Of a stretch of 64,000 nt of DNA, positions 35,461 through 48,109 are shown in pieces. The first letter of the stretch is position 1; every line of letters begins with the position of its first letter. The stretch lies in the NCBI GenBank assembly GCA_003254925.1, contig QANZ01008445.1, positions 36,821 to 100,820 of the forward strand, in the 5' to 3' direction. This DNA is from Chamaecrista fasciculata. Its lineage: Eukaryota; Streptophyta; Magnoliopsida; Fabales; Fabaceae. The position numbers were made by a program, and so were the translations under genes. A model generated the notes under the pieces. That model searched no databases and had not been told where the DNA came from. It was given only the letters and a program-made list of their open reading frames with translations.

Positions 35461-36048
35461 TCTGTTGGGGGACATTCGATAAAATTATTCTATTTTGGTC
35501 CCAATCTTGTAAATAAATTATTTTTCGGTCACTAAATTTGATAAAGGAATTAAATAGTTGACGATCGTGATTTTTAAAAAATCACCACATATATTTTGCT
35601 AATTGAGGACCGATTCAATGAAGTTCTCTTTTTTAAGTAGTGTCACTTTTTTTACACTAAAGATTATTTATTATTATTAATAGTAATAGTTTACAAAATT
35701 GTGATTATTATTCTAAAAAATTCCTAACTACTTCGTGGTCATGTTGGTAATTTTTATATAGTACAAAAAAGAGAACACAAAAATATTTACTTTGTAATTT
35801 TAAAAAATATATATACTTTTTGATCCATTAAATATATATTTTTTGTTTAAAATGTATGCAAAATACGAATGTACAAAAGTAATTTGAATTATTAACGCTT
35901 TTGTGTTTATTAAATATGTATTATTTTATTTCTTTCACCTCTAATTTTATATTGAGTAAATCTGCCGCAATATAACCAAAAAATGTGCAACACATTTTTA
36001 GTATTTATATTTTATACCCCATATACTTTTTTCTTATTCTTCTTTGAC
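35461..36048. other. AT-rich intergenic sequence
   Basis: Nothing recognisable beyond simple AT-rich DNA. Confidence 0.5.
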
Positions 36049-36620
36049 AAAACACCCTTTCGCGCCCCTAACGTTTGCGGTGATTTTCAGTTATGCCCCT
36101 AACGTTTCATTTGTGTCAGTTGTGCCCCCAATGTAAAACGTTAGTTTTAATTATGCCCCCAATTTCAATCATCCACAAAAAAAACACCATTTTCGCACGA
36201 TTTGAGCTCAGTTTTAATCAGATTTCATATGGGTTTTAATTTTCGGACATCACAAACTTGATTCCTTGAATCAATTTCAAAGATTAAGCTCAAAATAGCC
36301 CCAAATCCGAAGAAAATCGGACCCGATGAATCCTAAAAAGGACCAAAACGAAATGCAGCAAAACGAAGCATTTTTCTCAAAATTTTCATGTGCAAAATGA
36401 TCCTTAGGAGTCGAAAATGAGTACCCATAAATTCTATCAAAACAAACTGAAACGAACTTGGATCAAAGCTCAAAAGTTTCGAAAAACGGTACACTAACGA
36501 GGGTGGGGGCATAATTGAAACTAACGTTTCACATTGGGGGCACAACTGACACAAATGAAACATTAGGGGCATAACTGAAAATCACCGCAAACGTTAAGGG
36601 CACGAAAATGTGTTTTGCCT
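36049..36620. mobile_element. Long-armed inverted-repeat element related to 20248-20876
   Basis: The left arm 'gcccctaacgtttgcggtga' is complementary to 'tcaccgcaaacgttaaggg' near 36600. The ends are 'gacaaaaca' and 'tgttttgcc'. Long arms with a short loop. A target duplication is not clear. Confidence 0.65.
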
Positions 36621-37860
36621 TCTTTTTATGTACTGTATACAGTCAAAATTATTTATTAAATTCTTGATAATTATTTGTTACTAATTCAAGATAAATTATT
36701 TGGATCATGATTTGTAGAGATTATTCCATTTTTGTCCCTAAATTTGTATCGAATCATTTGTTGGTCATTGAATTTTAGAGAGAGATTTTATCATTGGTGA
36801 TTGTGATTTTTTACGGGTTGAGATATATATTTTGTTTATTTATGGATCGATTTATTGAATTGCTACAAATTTATAGATCAAATAACAAGTTTTCTTGAAT
36901 TCTTATGTTATTTCCATTTTGGTCCTTCCATTCCATTAATATAATAAAGCTACCCCTAGCCTCCATTATCTTTAACCATATTAGCACCAATTTCAACACA
37001 TTTTAAAACCACAACCAGGCACCAAAATTTTACATCATTACATTCTATTATCATAACACAATCTCAAACAGATCACCACATTACATGAAATTCAATTTCT
37101 ATTTTTATCCTTATATAATTTTAAAATACCCATACAATTATTTCAACCAACCACAATTATTAGATAACCTTTTAAATAATTTCATATCTCATAATCTACT
37201 TTAACAATAAATTACTTAAATACCATTTTAGCATCCCATTCCATTATCATTTCATTTATCTTAACAGTCTCCAATCCATTAAGATAATGAAATGGAGCAA
37301 GGTGGGGGCCAAACAGGAAATATTTGAATAAAGCTTTTTCACTTACAATTTCAACACTAATCTCCTTTTATCTATTCCATTTAAACTACATGTCTTCTTT
37401 TCTTTTTCGAAAAACACTTATATTTGTTTCCAAATATCTATTTGTTTATGTGGATCTATTTTTCTATCTATATGAATATATACAACTCAACAAGAGTTTG
37501 GTGCAGTGGTTGGCGAATTGCACCTAAGGCGAGAATGTTCCATTTTTGGAATTGACATTGTCGGGAAGACTTTAAACTATTCGCTCTCCGGCTCTAATGT
37601 GATTAATCTTCACTTAAATCGTTAATACAGATAGACGGAAGAAACTCATGGATTAACCAAAAAAACATATATAGAAAAATCTTTGAAATGCAGGAGGATT
37701 GGACATGCAATGACAGATGAAGAGGCTATGGATTAATTGATAAGGTATATGCAGTGTGCCTTATGTCCCTTTGTATTTTTACTGTTGAGGGCTTGAGGCA
37801 TTATGAAATAATCAATATATATTATTCATTATTTCTTTATATGAATATATTACAAGATTT
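36621..37860. other. Intergenic region with a possible SINE-like piece
   Basis: Mostly AT-rich. At about 37495-37560, 'tttggtgcagtggttggcg' resembles the A box of a tRNA-derived SINE, but I find no good B box or target duplication. Confidence 0.3.
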
Positions 37861-37869
37861 TGTTACAGT

Positions 37870-38065
37870 AACCTTCTCTCAGTCTCATCAGCCTTAGGCT
37901 CCACCACCTGAAACTTAAACATTCTCTTCCCCGGGCTGGGGCTTCCCGATCAGCATGCGCCTGCACAGCGAGTTGACAATTTCAATTTGATCATGGATTC
38001 GTAAAATCTTCTCTTGTGGGTTCGCACCAGCGAATCAATGAGCCTGAGAAGGAATTTCAGGCTTT
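37870..38065 (-). other. GC-richer fragment with a short coding-like frame, unidentified
   Basis: On the minus strand, just after an in-frame stop, a frame reads 'ANPQEKILRIHDQIEIVNS' and then 'LCRRMLIGKPQPGEENV' before a stop. Base composition is clearly less AT-rich than the surroundings. It lies downstream of PHYE and has no matching exon upstream. I do not recognise it; it could be the broken last exon of a lost gene. Confidence 0.3.
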
Positions 38066-38359
38066 GTCATGGTGGAGTGGGATTCACATGGGAAACACCA
38101 AACCTAACTCCATGGAAATCCACCTCTAGATAAAATAGCAAAATGAACACTAGTATATGGTGATTGTCCTATAGCTCATTCCCATTGTTCAGTTTATAAA
38201 ATATCTAAGTAAAAATGAACAATGTGGATCAAGTAAGGGAAGAAAAAGTGAGAGATACAGTAAAAGATACTAAGCAACCATGTTGAAATGATTCTATGGT
38301 ACCAAGGCTGCATTAGATACTTCTTTCTGATGACCCCAAGAAGCATCAGGAGAACATAG

Positions 38360-41300
38360 CTAAGTTAACATGCTTGTCTCTGCCGTTTGCAAAATCCTTT
38401 GTCTCTCTTTTCTTGTTCTGAGTTGAATATCAATGAGGAAGTAACACTTATTGTGTTCTCTTACATAGTGTACTCGTCCATTCATCCTACTGAGGATTTT
38501 TCTGGACATGTGTAGCCCTAGACCTTCCTGTGTAGTCCATTGGTTCCCTCCTTCAAACATATCATGAAGAACCTCTGAAGGAAGACCTTGGCCGGAATGC
38601 GTCATTCTGCAGAGGGGAGATGAGATTTTCAGTCTATGTAAAATTATTTGATATAATCGCAACAACAGCAAATGGAAGCAAAACAAGGATTATATTTGTA
38701 GTACCAAAATCACCCAGTCTTTAAGGCTTATTTACTATTTATAGTAGCACTAGTGTTGGCTTACTTGCATCTGTTTGGGCATGTGAAACTAGGAAGAATG
38801 CCTATAAAATCTACTGGACTAATTTATAGATATAAAAGGATTAAAATGTATTGATTTCTATGAATTTCAAGAATTAATGAGTGTAAACTGCAGTTACAGA
38901 GATTGAGTTATTAACCCATATATATTTGAGGAGTCATATTATATGTTTACTCTTAAAAATATATTGCAAAAATACTAGTTATTCTGAAGTTGAGGATCAG
39001 TTATCAAAAAGTACCAAGTGTAGAACAGAAGCGCATAACTTATACAGAAATGAGTTGAACACAAAATTTCCCTTATAATTTACATTAACTGGAAAGTTAA
39101 GTATCTTGGACTCAGAAAGTTAATAATATTATGCAAAACAAATCATTGAAGCAGAGAGATGTTAGCAACTAAATGAACTAACTGCGCTGAACATTGAACA
39201 AATAGAGAGAGAAAAAATCATTTTGTGTACCTGAACTGCAGATGTATAAACTCATTGCCATCTTGTATTATCTTCAGACCAGGTGAAATCTTTATTTCTA
39301 CCCAGCCATTGGGAGATGTTGTATGGTTGACCAAGTTAAGCAAAAAGTCAGACAAGACCATCTGAAGCCTTATTTGATCACTGAACAGAGTTAATGTTTT
39401 GATTTCATCAGGAATTTCATGAAAAAGTTGTAAGTTTCGTCCTCTTATCAAGATCATGACTTGACTGACAATGGCATCTAAAATATTTCCAAGAAGAAAC
39501 TCCTCCATTTTTAGCTTCAAGGTTCTGCATTATTAGGATTAAATGTCAGAAACTTAGTAACTATGCATATTTGTCTGTCATGTAAATATTTGTACATTTT
39601 GAAATCAACCTCATACACATAAGCACACAGAACATTAGTAAATAATATATTGGATTTTGATATGGAGACTTAGCGTGCTCTACCACACTATTTTTTGGAG
39701 TCAATCTCTTTTCTCTTTCTACCATCACATCTACTCATAAAAAATTAAGAGAGGAGAGCGTTAAACTCAAAAAACTAGAGTGTTAGAACACTGACTCTCC
39801 ATATCAAAATCTTATTATATTTCACACATCAACAATAAGAACTGATGGAAAGAAAGTACAATTTTGAAGCGAGAATTCATGCTGGCTAGAGAGCAACAAG
39901 GACACTTACCCATCATCAATACTTCCTAAATCTGTATCCTCAATGATTGCCATAATTTGTCTTTCACAAGCATCACTAGTGTCAAGAAATTGTTTCTGGT
40001 TTTCTGAGACAACAGTATTTTCCAAAAGCTTATGTGTGAAACGAATGCCGTTCAGAGGATTCTTCATCTCTTGTAGTATGTAATCTAATTCCTTTAATTC
40101 AGAAAATCTTCCCTTGCACTGTGGCTTTTGTTCTTCTGAGGGATTCTTCTTCAGATCTGGCGACACAATCTGCAAGAAGCAGAAACAGCCAATCAAATTC
40201 CCACCTGCATCGATCCTCTTACTTGCTGTTAAGAAAACCTCTACAAGTTCACCTTCTCTATTAAAAAACCCAAATGGAAACTTCTCAGAATCTTGGCCAC
40301 TGATTCCTCTATACAGTAAAATCATAACTTTAGTAAGTGTCTGTTGACATTTTAGCCTACACAGATCTCCAAAGATCTCTCCTGGAAGCATTTTTCCTAT
40401 GACTTCATCTTTTTTCCAACCAGTTATTCTTTCCATGGCTGCATTCCATTCAGAGCAGCATGCATTCTCATCAGAAGCAAAAATTGGTGGAATTAATGGA
40501 CTAAGACTCTGTATGATAGCTTTGTAATCACCTTCTAGCTTGATGAATTTATCCAAAACAGATTTCTCATTGGTGATGTCTTGACCCACAAAGCCTACCC
40601 CAACAACAGTATTTTTGTGATCTCTGCTTGTGCAGGCATTAGCTACAACATATACAACTGATTTTTGCTGATGAAGCCCAAAGTGTTTCAATTTCAACTC
40701 CACATTTTTGTCCTCCTGACCTGCAGAACCAATAACTGTATTATTAACAACAATATGGAAACTTGTGCAGGCATTGGCTAGATGATCTTTTTTTCCATTC
40801 TCCAATAATGGGAAAAACAATTGATGAGCTCTGGGAATTGAAAAAGTGATTAAAATTATTTTTTTGTCAATTCTTTATTACTTCCACATAGTAAAATTAT
40901 TTTTTAATTTTTTAATTTATGCCGAAATTTCTATTTATCTTTGAATATTGAAAACATATTTTTTTGTCATTGATTTTTTACAAACGTTAACTATTTAATT
41001 TCCAAAAAAATTATCTTTATAGACTAAATAGTTTATGTTTGTAAGAAAATCAGAGACTAAAAATGTATTTTCAGTATCTAAGAACTAATTTATAATTTTG
41101 GGATAAATTTAAGAATTAAAAAGTAGGTTTTCTCCTTTTTAATATACGAACTTTTTTCTTATAGTCGTTCTGGATTTTTCTTTTTTGGGCCTGGAATACT
41201 TGATATGACCGTCATGGAATTAAACCCATCCAGAGGCAAAAGTAAAAAATAATTTTAATTTATTAACAAGCAATAAATCATATATGCACAATTTAAGTTA

Positions 41301-43563
41301 GAGAGCACCGTCAAACGTATTTACTATGAAACAATTTTGAAAGAATAGCTTTTTCACAAAAATGAGAGTTTGAATCTTCAGATCGATGTGAGGACCTTAT
41401 GTAGTGAGTGATATATAAATTCTTCTTGTAAATCTTGAAAAAGGTCAAGAGGTGTATTCCTTTACTTTAATGGAATAGGAGTGCTTACCCCACTTAAACT
41501 TTATTGTTGCAATAAAAAAGAAAGAAAGAAAGAACGGCTTTACCTTGCAAGGCTCTCCTGAGAATATTTTCGATACTTCCACGTGAGTCCTCAATTACGA
41601 CTTCATTTACTAGTGATTTTCCCATGGCTTCACTGGAATTCAGACCTGTGAGTTCAGCAATTTTGGCATTCCATCCATTGATCTGACCAGCTGAATCAAT
41701 CCCCAAAACTGGAACTGTTGCTGTCTCAATCAATCTGACCATTTCAAATGCCACTGAACTGAGTTCATTTATCCCATTATTATTTCCATCCATTTCAATA
41801 TCATCCCTTTTCTCTATAGCACTAGTAGAGAATGAATCTCTCATTATGAGCTGTAATGAGTGAATGGCATTGATTTCTGACACCTCCCATGGCAGACTAT
41901 TGCTCTTGACTACTTCTAAAAAAGCATTGAATGACATTCTTGGGTTCATTTTTCCTCCATCATCTTTGTCCTCTGGATGATGTTTGGCTCCTCCCCATTT
42001 AATTTCTTTACCAGTGTGAGACCTAAACCAGAATAGAAAATCTCTCTTATTAATTCTTGCCATTGCCATGCCACAAACAGCATCACCTAGTGAAGAAGCA
42101 CCAGGATAACCAGCATCAGCTAGACTATCGGTGCTCAAACCTGTGGAATCACCATGATTTCTAAGAAGCCATTCTGTAATGTCTTTCACTTGTGATTCAT
42201 TTGGGGTTGTGCCTAAAAGCCAACAATTTCCATCATAGTATAATGCAGCACCATCACATTTCACAAGATCCATTATGCTAGGAGATTGAGTGACAATACT
42301 AAATGGAGCATCACGGAGAAGCATGTCACAGAGTAAGGTTTGTGTTCTAAGCATTCTCTTCTCTTCCATTTGTGATGCCAATTGCATCTCCATATAAAGC
42401 TGCAATCCAAAAGCCTGCATGAGGAACTCACAAGCATTGCGAAGAGGAAAAGGAACATAGCGTGGCGAAGTGTGGTGACAAACTAACAAACCCCAAAGCT
42501 TTGTTGCATCATCATTATAATGATTCCCATTCACCACAAGTGACATCACTAAAGAGGCAATTGAACCCATGTTAGACATGTACTGTGAGTGACATCCATG
42601 TGGTGATCTAAGTGTTGAATTGACCAAACAAAGAGGCTGAATTAACTCTTCACTTTGAATCACCTTCACTGGTTTTGCATGGCAATCACAAATCATTCTG
42701 ACCCGATTCTGCTTAAACAAGAAACGAGCAGCTTGAGGGATATCAGTAGCAGGATAATGCAAACCCAAATAGGATTCTTCTAAATCTGACCTTCTAATTT
42801 CAGAGATAACCTCACCATGATCATCCTTATGGAACTTATATACCATAACCCTGTCATACCCAGTAAGCTTTTGAACTTCTTCAACAACAGTATCACATAA
42901 AGCTCCAATATCACCCCCAGGAAGCGATTGAAGCCTTGAAATTGCTCGTAATGCTAGCTTCTGAGACTGTACTGCTCCAGCAAGAGACAATGCGTGATCA
43001 CTCGATTTTGCAGGCTCTAAATCAATCACAGTACCCACATCAATCCTGTGCATTATAGCATAAAATGGTTTCTGAGAAGTTCTTGAATATACCCATATCG
43101 GATTCAGCAGCGAAATCTCCCTCGACGCCAAAGCTTTCGAAAGGGAAGCTCCTGAAGCAGGAGTAAAGAGTGTTGTGGCATTAACTCCAATCAGATTCAC
43201 GAACTGTTTCGAATCAGATTCTTCTTCTAAACCCAAAATTTCAGAGGAATTCGCACTATACGCGATGATTCTGAAACTGGGTTCTTCAATTGTAAGCATA
43301 CAACCAAAAGGCTGAACGAGACCGCCTCGTTGGATTCTCGATAAATAAGCCGTCATTTTGTCTTCCGGTACCGATTCCGACGGATTATTAAGAACCGACC
43401 TCGAATAATCAAAGGACTTTCCAGACATACCAGATTCCTCGTAGTCAGCCAGAATCCTAGCGTCGGCATTGAAGCGAGTGATTACGGCCTTATTATTGTT
43501 GTTCATGTTTGTTGCTGGCGATGTTAAGGAAGAAGACGAGGATGAATCTCTAGTGCTACTCAT
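38360..43563 (-). CDS. PHYE: Phytochrome E, red/far-red photoreceptor
   Basis: Minus-strand exons 43563-41544, 40720-39910, 39524-39231 and 38606-38360 join in phase to 1123 aa, normal for a plant phytochrome. Start: the ATG at 43563 ('[12 protein letters not shown]'); upstream in-frame codons lack an ATG. Domains: N-terminal PAS about 66-180, GAF about 212-400 with chromophore Cys324 in '[10 protein letters not shown]', PHY about 410-590, two PAS repeats about 605-870, and a histidine-kinase-related module about 890-1115 in which '[10 protein letters not shown]' lacks the phospho-accepting His, as in other plant phytochromes. '[17 protein letters not shown]' and '[20 protein letters not shown]' fit PHYE best. 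It covalently binds phytochromobilin and, in family members, controls shade and temperature responses from cytosol and nucleus. Oddity: '[14 protein letters not shown]' has one residue more than the usual '[13 protein letters not shown]'. The intron positions are the classic ones for plant phytochromes. Confidence 0.96.
39653..39811. mobile_element. MITE in intron 2 of PHYE
   Basis: 159 bp beginning 'gattttgatatggaga' and ending with 'tctccatatcaaaatc', an exact 16-base inverted match. It lies fully inside the intron 39525-39909. No clear target duplication. Confidence 0.65.
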
Positions 43564-44165
43564 ATTGAAGACTCTGTGAAATTCTGTTTTCAAAGAACGA
43601 AACTCATGTGAGTACTGAAGCAGAGAGAGAGAGATCGTTATAACTTATAAGTATAATAACTAACCCACATGGCATAATCGAATGGTGCGTGTTGTGCGTT
43701 GTGTTGTGCGAATCAGCGTGAGGAATGAATGAAGCATGGTTGGTTGGTTGGTTGCAGAGGTCGTTATCATGTTGCAGTGTGTGGGTTACGTGGTGCTGAA
43801 AATCGTTGTAGCAATCTCACAGTCTCACTCACAAGTCATAACTCATTGTTTCTGTCTGTGCCTGAAAAAATAGTGAATAGTGATGTTGTATTATCGTACT
43901 GTGCACAAAAGTGAATGCTACTTGCTTTTGCTTTCTTTGCCACTTTGTTGGTTTGATTCGGGAGTAGCTAGCTGTAATAGTAGTAGTGAGAGTGAGAGGT
44001 GTATTGAATGTGAAATGTAAAAATGCTGATTGTGAAAGCTGAACCGAAGAAAATATGCCACTCTATGGATAGACTCGTGGAAGCTCCAATTCTGGTGGTC
44101 AACATTTTTTTACAAAAAAAATTGGTTTAGAGAAAGATATGTGTTTGGTATCAATAGGCAAAAGT
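43564..44165. other. PHYE upstream region
   Basis: Contains the PHYE 5' untranslated region, a short GA run (43622-43632) and moderately GC-richer DNA. I see no gene on the + strand. No promoter motif stands out with confidence. Confidence 0.4.
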
Positions 44166-44860
44166 TCCTTCCAACCAAATTCACTTAGTTGGTAAGGAGT
44201 CAATTTATAACTTACAAGGTCGTGAGTTCTCTTTGTTATAAAAATTGGACCGGACTGGCCGGTCGAACCGGCTGAACCGTGAACCGGCCAGTGGTCCGGT
44301 CCGAGTTGAGCAAAAAACTGGGCAGGCTGAGAACCGGTCAAAAACCGGGAAAACCGCCTTGAACCGGCCGATTTTGAGGTTAAACCGGTTCAATATTTTC
44401 TAATTTTTTTTTTTTACTTTTTCTTGATTAAAATGATGTTATTTTAAAGAAATTTGTTTCTTATTATGTTTAGACTCAAAATAATACGTTATTTAATAGT
44501 TTTTACTTCAAAATTTGATTTTTTATCATCCTAATTAATCACTTTCTTACTCAATCCAACTTAAATTTAAAGAGTTTATTATTTATTTTTATTATATTAA
44601 ACTAAATATATTATTTTTTATTTATTTAATTATTAACGGTCCGACCCCGGTTGAACCATTGAACCTTGAACCGCTGCTTCGGCCGGTTCAATGACCGGTC
44701 CGGTTTTAATAACCTTGTGAGTTCTAATTCCACTACTGATGTAATGGACTTGTTAGTAAACGATCTGTACGTATCTCTATAAGCTCTCATAGCCTGGAGG
44801 CATGCCTTGACATTGGTGAGCCATCAGAATCCAACTCACTTAAACTTTCTTGTAAAACAA
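44166..44860 (+). mobile_element. tRNA-derived SINE, split by a later insertion
   Basis: 'cttagttggtaagg' fits a pol III A box, and 'ggtcgtgagttctaattcc' (read across the insertion, using one copy of the duplicated GTGAGTTCT) fits the B box of plant tRNA-derived SINEs. The body continues at 44717-44860. Outer ends are uncertain. Confidence 0.5.
44231..44716. mobile_element. ACCGG-rich inverted-repeat element nested in the SINE
   Basis: 486 bp with complementary ends ('gttataaaaattggaccgg' against 'ccggttttaataac') and arms rich in 'aaccggtt'. Flanked by a perfect 9-bp duplication GTGAGTTCT (44222-44230 and 44717-44725) that lies in the SINE B box. No coding capacity. Confidence 0.8.
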
Positions 44861-46347
44861 AAGGCAAAAGTTTCTTATCACCCATTTAATTATGAGAAAA
44901 CCTATTTTTTGTCTCTGAATTGTTGCTGAGTCAACGATTTAGTCATTGAATTGTAGGAAAATACAAATCAGTCCTTAAATTTTATACCACTGTCAACTTT
45001 TTAGTCTCCGAATTGTAGGAAAATATGAATCAGTCCCTAAATTTTACACTATTGTCAACCTTTTGATCTCTAAATTGTAAGAAAATAAAAATTAGTTCCT
45101 GAATTTTACACCACTGTCAACTTTTTAGTCCCTGATTGTGCTGTAAAGATCCACAACTGTTAACAGCTCGAGGACCAAAAGGTTGACTATGGTGTAAAAT
45201 TCAGAAACTGATTCGTATTTTCTTACAATTCATGGACCAAAAAATTGATAATGGTATAAAATTTAATAATTGATTCATATTTTCTTATAATTCAAGAACT
45301 AAATCGTTAATTTAGTAACAATCCCAAATAAAAAGTAGGTTTTCTTTTTAATTATTCAACCACAATGGTGAGCATGAGGGAGTTGAGTATAATTAAGTTC
45401 GAAAAAAAATTCTAACCTCCATACATCTATTTTCTAATTGCGGATTGTGTTAAGTTGATTCTTAATTTTTCTAATTGCTCAAACCCTAGGTAGTCCAACC
45501 TATATGTCCCATGTCTCACATTGACTCCTTATCTAGGAAGTAGCGACACGTTAAACTCTCAAAATTACGCGACACGCTATATATTTATATATATAAATAA
45601 TTAAATATTCATAATTTTTAATGAAAAATTTAAAAATTACAAGTTTTATTCATAATATATGTCATATGTATTATTATTTTNAAAAAATCTAATATAAAAA
45701 AAAAAATCTCATGAGGCATGCCTACAAATGCTTACATTTTGACATATATATTCTAAAAACTACATGACCCATAATTTTGTTTTCAAAAAAATTAATTTAT
45801 ACACTTTAGTTTCAAAAGTTACTTATTAGTTAATATACAATTAATATTTCAGTCTAACTCATTCTATCACTTCCATTTGATAGAATTTTTTAATGAGTGA
45901 CTAGTAAGATAAATTTTTGGCAAAAATACTAATTTTGTCCTCAATCTTTTTTTATAGTCAATTTTGTCTCTAATGTTTTACATTTTTGTCATTTTTATCC
46001 TTTGTTTTTACTTTAACTAAATATTAATGACATAATCTACGTGGCTAATGATATGTAATATAAAATTGATAGAAAAAGAAACTTAAATCCTAACTCAGAT
46101 TCAAAAACAGGATGCAGTCTGTTGTTAATTTATTGAAAGAAGTTAGCCAAAGGAAAAAAATTGACTAAAATATAAAATATTATGGATGAAATTGACAACA
46201 AAAAAAATATTAGAGACGAAATTAGTGCTTTTGCCTAGATTTTTTTTATGTATATAACAAAACATTTAGGTGGGTGGGGTAAGCACTCGTATCCCATCAA
46301 AGTAACTTCACATTTTTTAAAGATTTATGAAAGAAATTTACATATCA
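44861..46347. other. Foldback repeats and AT-rich sequence, one gap
   Basis: About 44900-45345 is a foldback of 'tcaacgatttagtcattgaa' phrases. About 45918-46235 matches the block at 34480-34850. There is a single N at 45681. No gene seen. Confidence 0.5.
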
Positions 46348-46356
46348 TTCATTAAA

Positions 46357-47184
46357 GGCTTAAGTGCACTTTTGGTCCCATAACTATGACAAAGGTTTCA
46401 TTTTGGTCCCATAACTTTTGTTGTTGCAATTTTGGTCCCATAACTATGACAAAGGTTTCATTTTGGTCCCATAACTTTTTTTGTTGCAATTTTGGTCTCA
46501 TAACTTCTCAAAAGGTTCCACCGTTAGTCCCTTTTTGAATTTCATCCATATTTAGCCGTTAAGTATGACGTGGTACAGTAACTAGGATCATGATGTGGCA
46601 AAATAAGATGAAGTGGACTGAAATAGGATCTATATGCAACATATTAAAACTTATCTATACCCAACCACCATATATACAAAGAGTGGTACTGACAGGGACC
46701 AATCTGGTGGGGAAGAAGAGACTTCAAGCAGAAGGCACCGACGAAGTCGATGGGATCCTCATCTAGAGTCGAACGACCAAAGCGACGGCGACGGCAAATT
46801 GGGAAGCGAAACGAGGAAGAGGAAGTCCCGTTGGGCTGACGAGGAAGAGGAAGTACCACTCTTTGTATATATTGTGGTTGTGTATAGATAAGTTTTAATA
46901 TGTTGCATATAGATCCTATTTCAGTCCATTTCATCTTATTTTGCCACATCATGATCCTAGTCACTATGTCACGGCATACTTAACGGCTAAATATGGATGG
47001 AATTCACCAAGGGACTAACGATGGAACCTTTTGAGAAGTTATGGGACCAAAATTGCAACAAAAAAAGTTATGGGACCAAAATGAAACCTTTGTCATAGTT
47101 ATGGGACCAAAATTGCAACAAAAGAAGTTATGGGACCAAAATAAACCTTTATCATAGTTATGGGACTAAAACTACACTTAAGCC
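46357..47184. mobile_element. Gene-fragment-carrying MULE-like element (Pack type), copy 2
   Basis: 828 bp. Begins GGCTTAAGTGCACTTTTGG and ends 'actacacttaagcc'. Flanked by a perfect 9-bp duplication TTCATTAAA (46348-46356 and 47185-47193). Same structure and same captured SF1 fragment as 31802-32719, so the capture happened once and the loaded element then moved. Confidence 0.92.
46634..46891 (+). pseudogene. Chimeric ORF with captured splicing factor 1 fragment, copy 2
   Basis: An 85-codon frame starting in the transposon arm. It keeps both SF1-type motifs, '[10 protein letters not shown]' and '[14 protein letters not shown]', and ends in the other arm ('FVYIVVVYR'). Fewer changes in the motifs than copy 1, and without its 27-bp duplication. 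No evidence of translation beyond the open frame. Confidence 0.7.
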
Positions 47185-47540
47185 TTCATTAAATAAGATT
47201 GTTACATCGATTAGAATATTCGAATTCATGGGATGAGTACCCAAACTTTAATCAACTTTGTTATTCCTCATTGGGACACACAATTATTTGTATTAATTCT
47301 ATAATTTTTTAGAATTTTTTTTGGCCAACAAATTTTTTAGAATTGAAATCTATAAATTATTAACTCAAAAGATACTAAATTAATATATATTTTTATATAT
47401 AACATTTAAGTGGTTTAGCTTTCCTATGGAGAAAAAAATATCTAAGCCAAAAGAAAGTGACAATATAAAATCCTGAAGCGAAAGACTGTGATTGACTAAG
47501 AAATTGTGAATTATATTCACTTAAAATAAGGTATCCTAAG

Positions 47541-48101
47541 TAGGGATGATCATGGGTAGGGTATGGGTAGCGTACCTTAATCCCTGTCCCCATACCCATT
47601 AGAAATAATCATCCCCATACCCGGACCCATATCCGTACGGGTATGAATATCAATCCCCATACCCATACCCTATGGGTACCCCTATACCCAAACCCGGACT
47701 CATACTCGAAAAAATTCAAAAAATACTATTTTTTTAACATTATTTTATATATATATATTTAAAATAAAAAATAAATATAATTTTATATATATACATTAAT
47801 ACATGTATATAAATATAAATATAAATATTATATATATATATATATTTAAAATAAAAAAATAAATATAATTTTATTATTAAATTTTCACTTATTATATATA
47901 TAATTATTAATTGATAGTATATTACTGTAGCGGGTAAGGTACGGGGTGGGTACCCCAATCTCCGTACCCGGACCCATACCCGTAAATTTAAATGGGTAAA
48001 TCCTCATACCCGGACCCGTATATTTTTATCGGAATCCATACCCAAACCCATCGGGTAAAATTTGCGGATCCCGTCGAGTATAGGTAATTTGATCATCCCT
48101 A
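47541..48101. mobile_element. hAT-type non-autonomous element (561 bp)
   Basis: Ends TAGGGATGATCA and TGATCATCCCTA are inverted repeats. Flanks ATCCTAAG and ATCCTGAG are an 8-bp duplication with one mismatch, the size made by hAT transposases. The arms are rich in 'catacccgg' and 'gggtatggg'; the centre is AT-rich. No transposase. Confidence 0.85.
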
Positions 48102-48109
48102 ATCCTGAG

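Noticed and set aside
43564-43593. Longer N-terminus for PHYE starting upstream of 43563
   Set aside because: The upstream in-frame candidate is a TTG, not an ATG; the first ATG at 43563 gives a typical Ser-rich phytochrome N-terminus.
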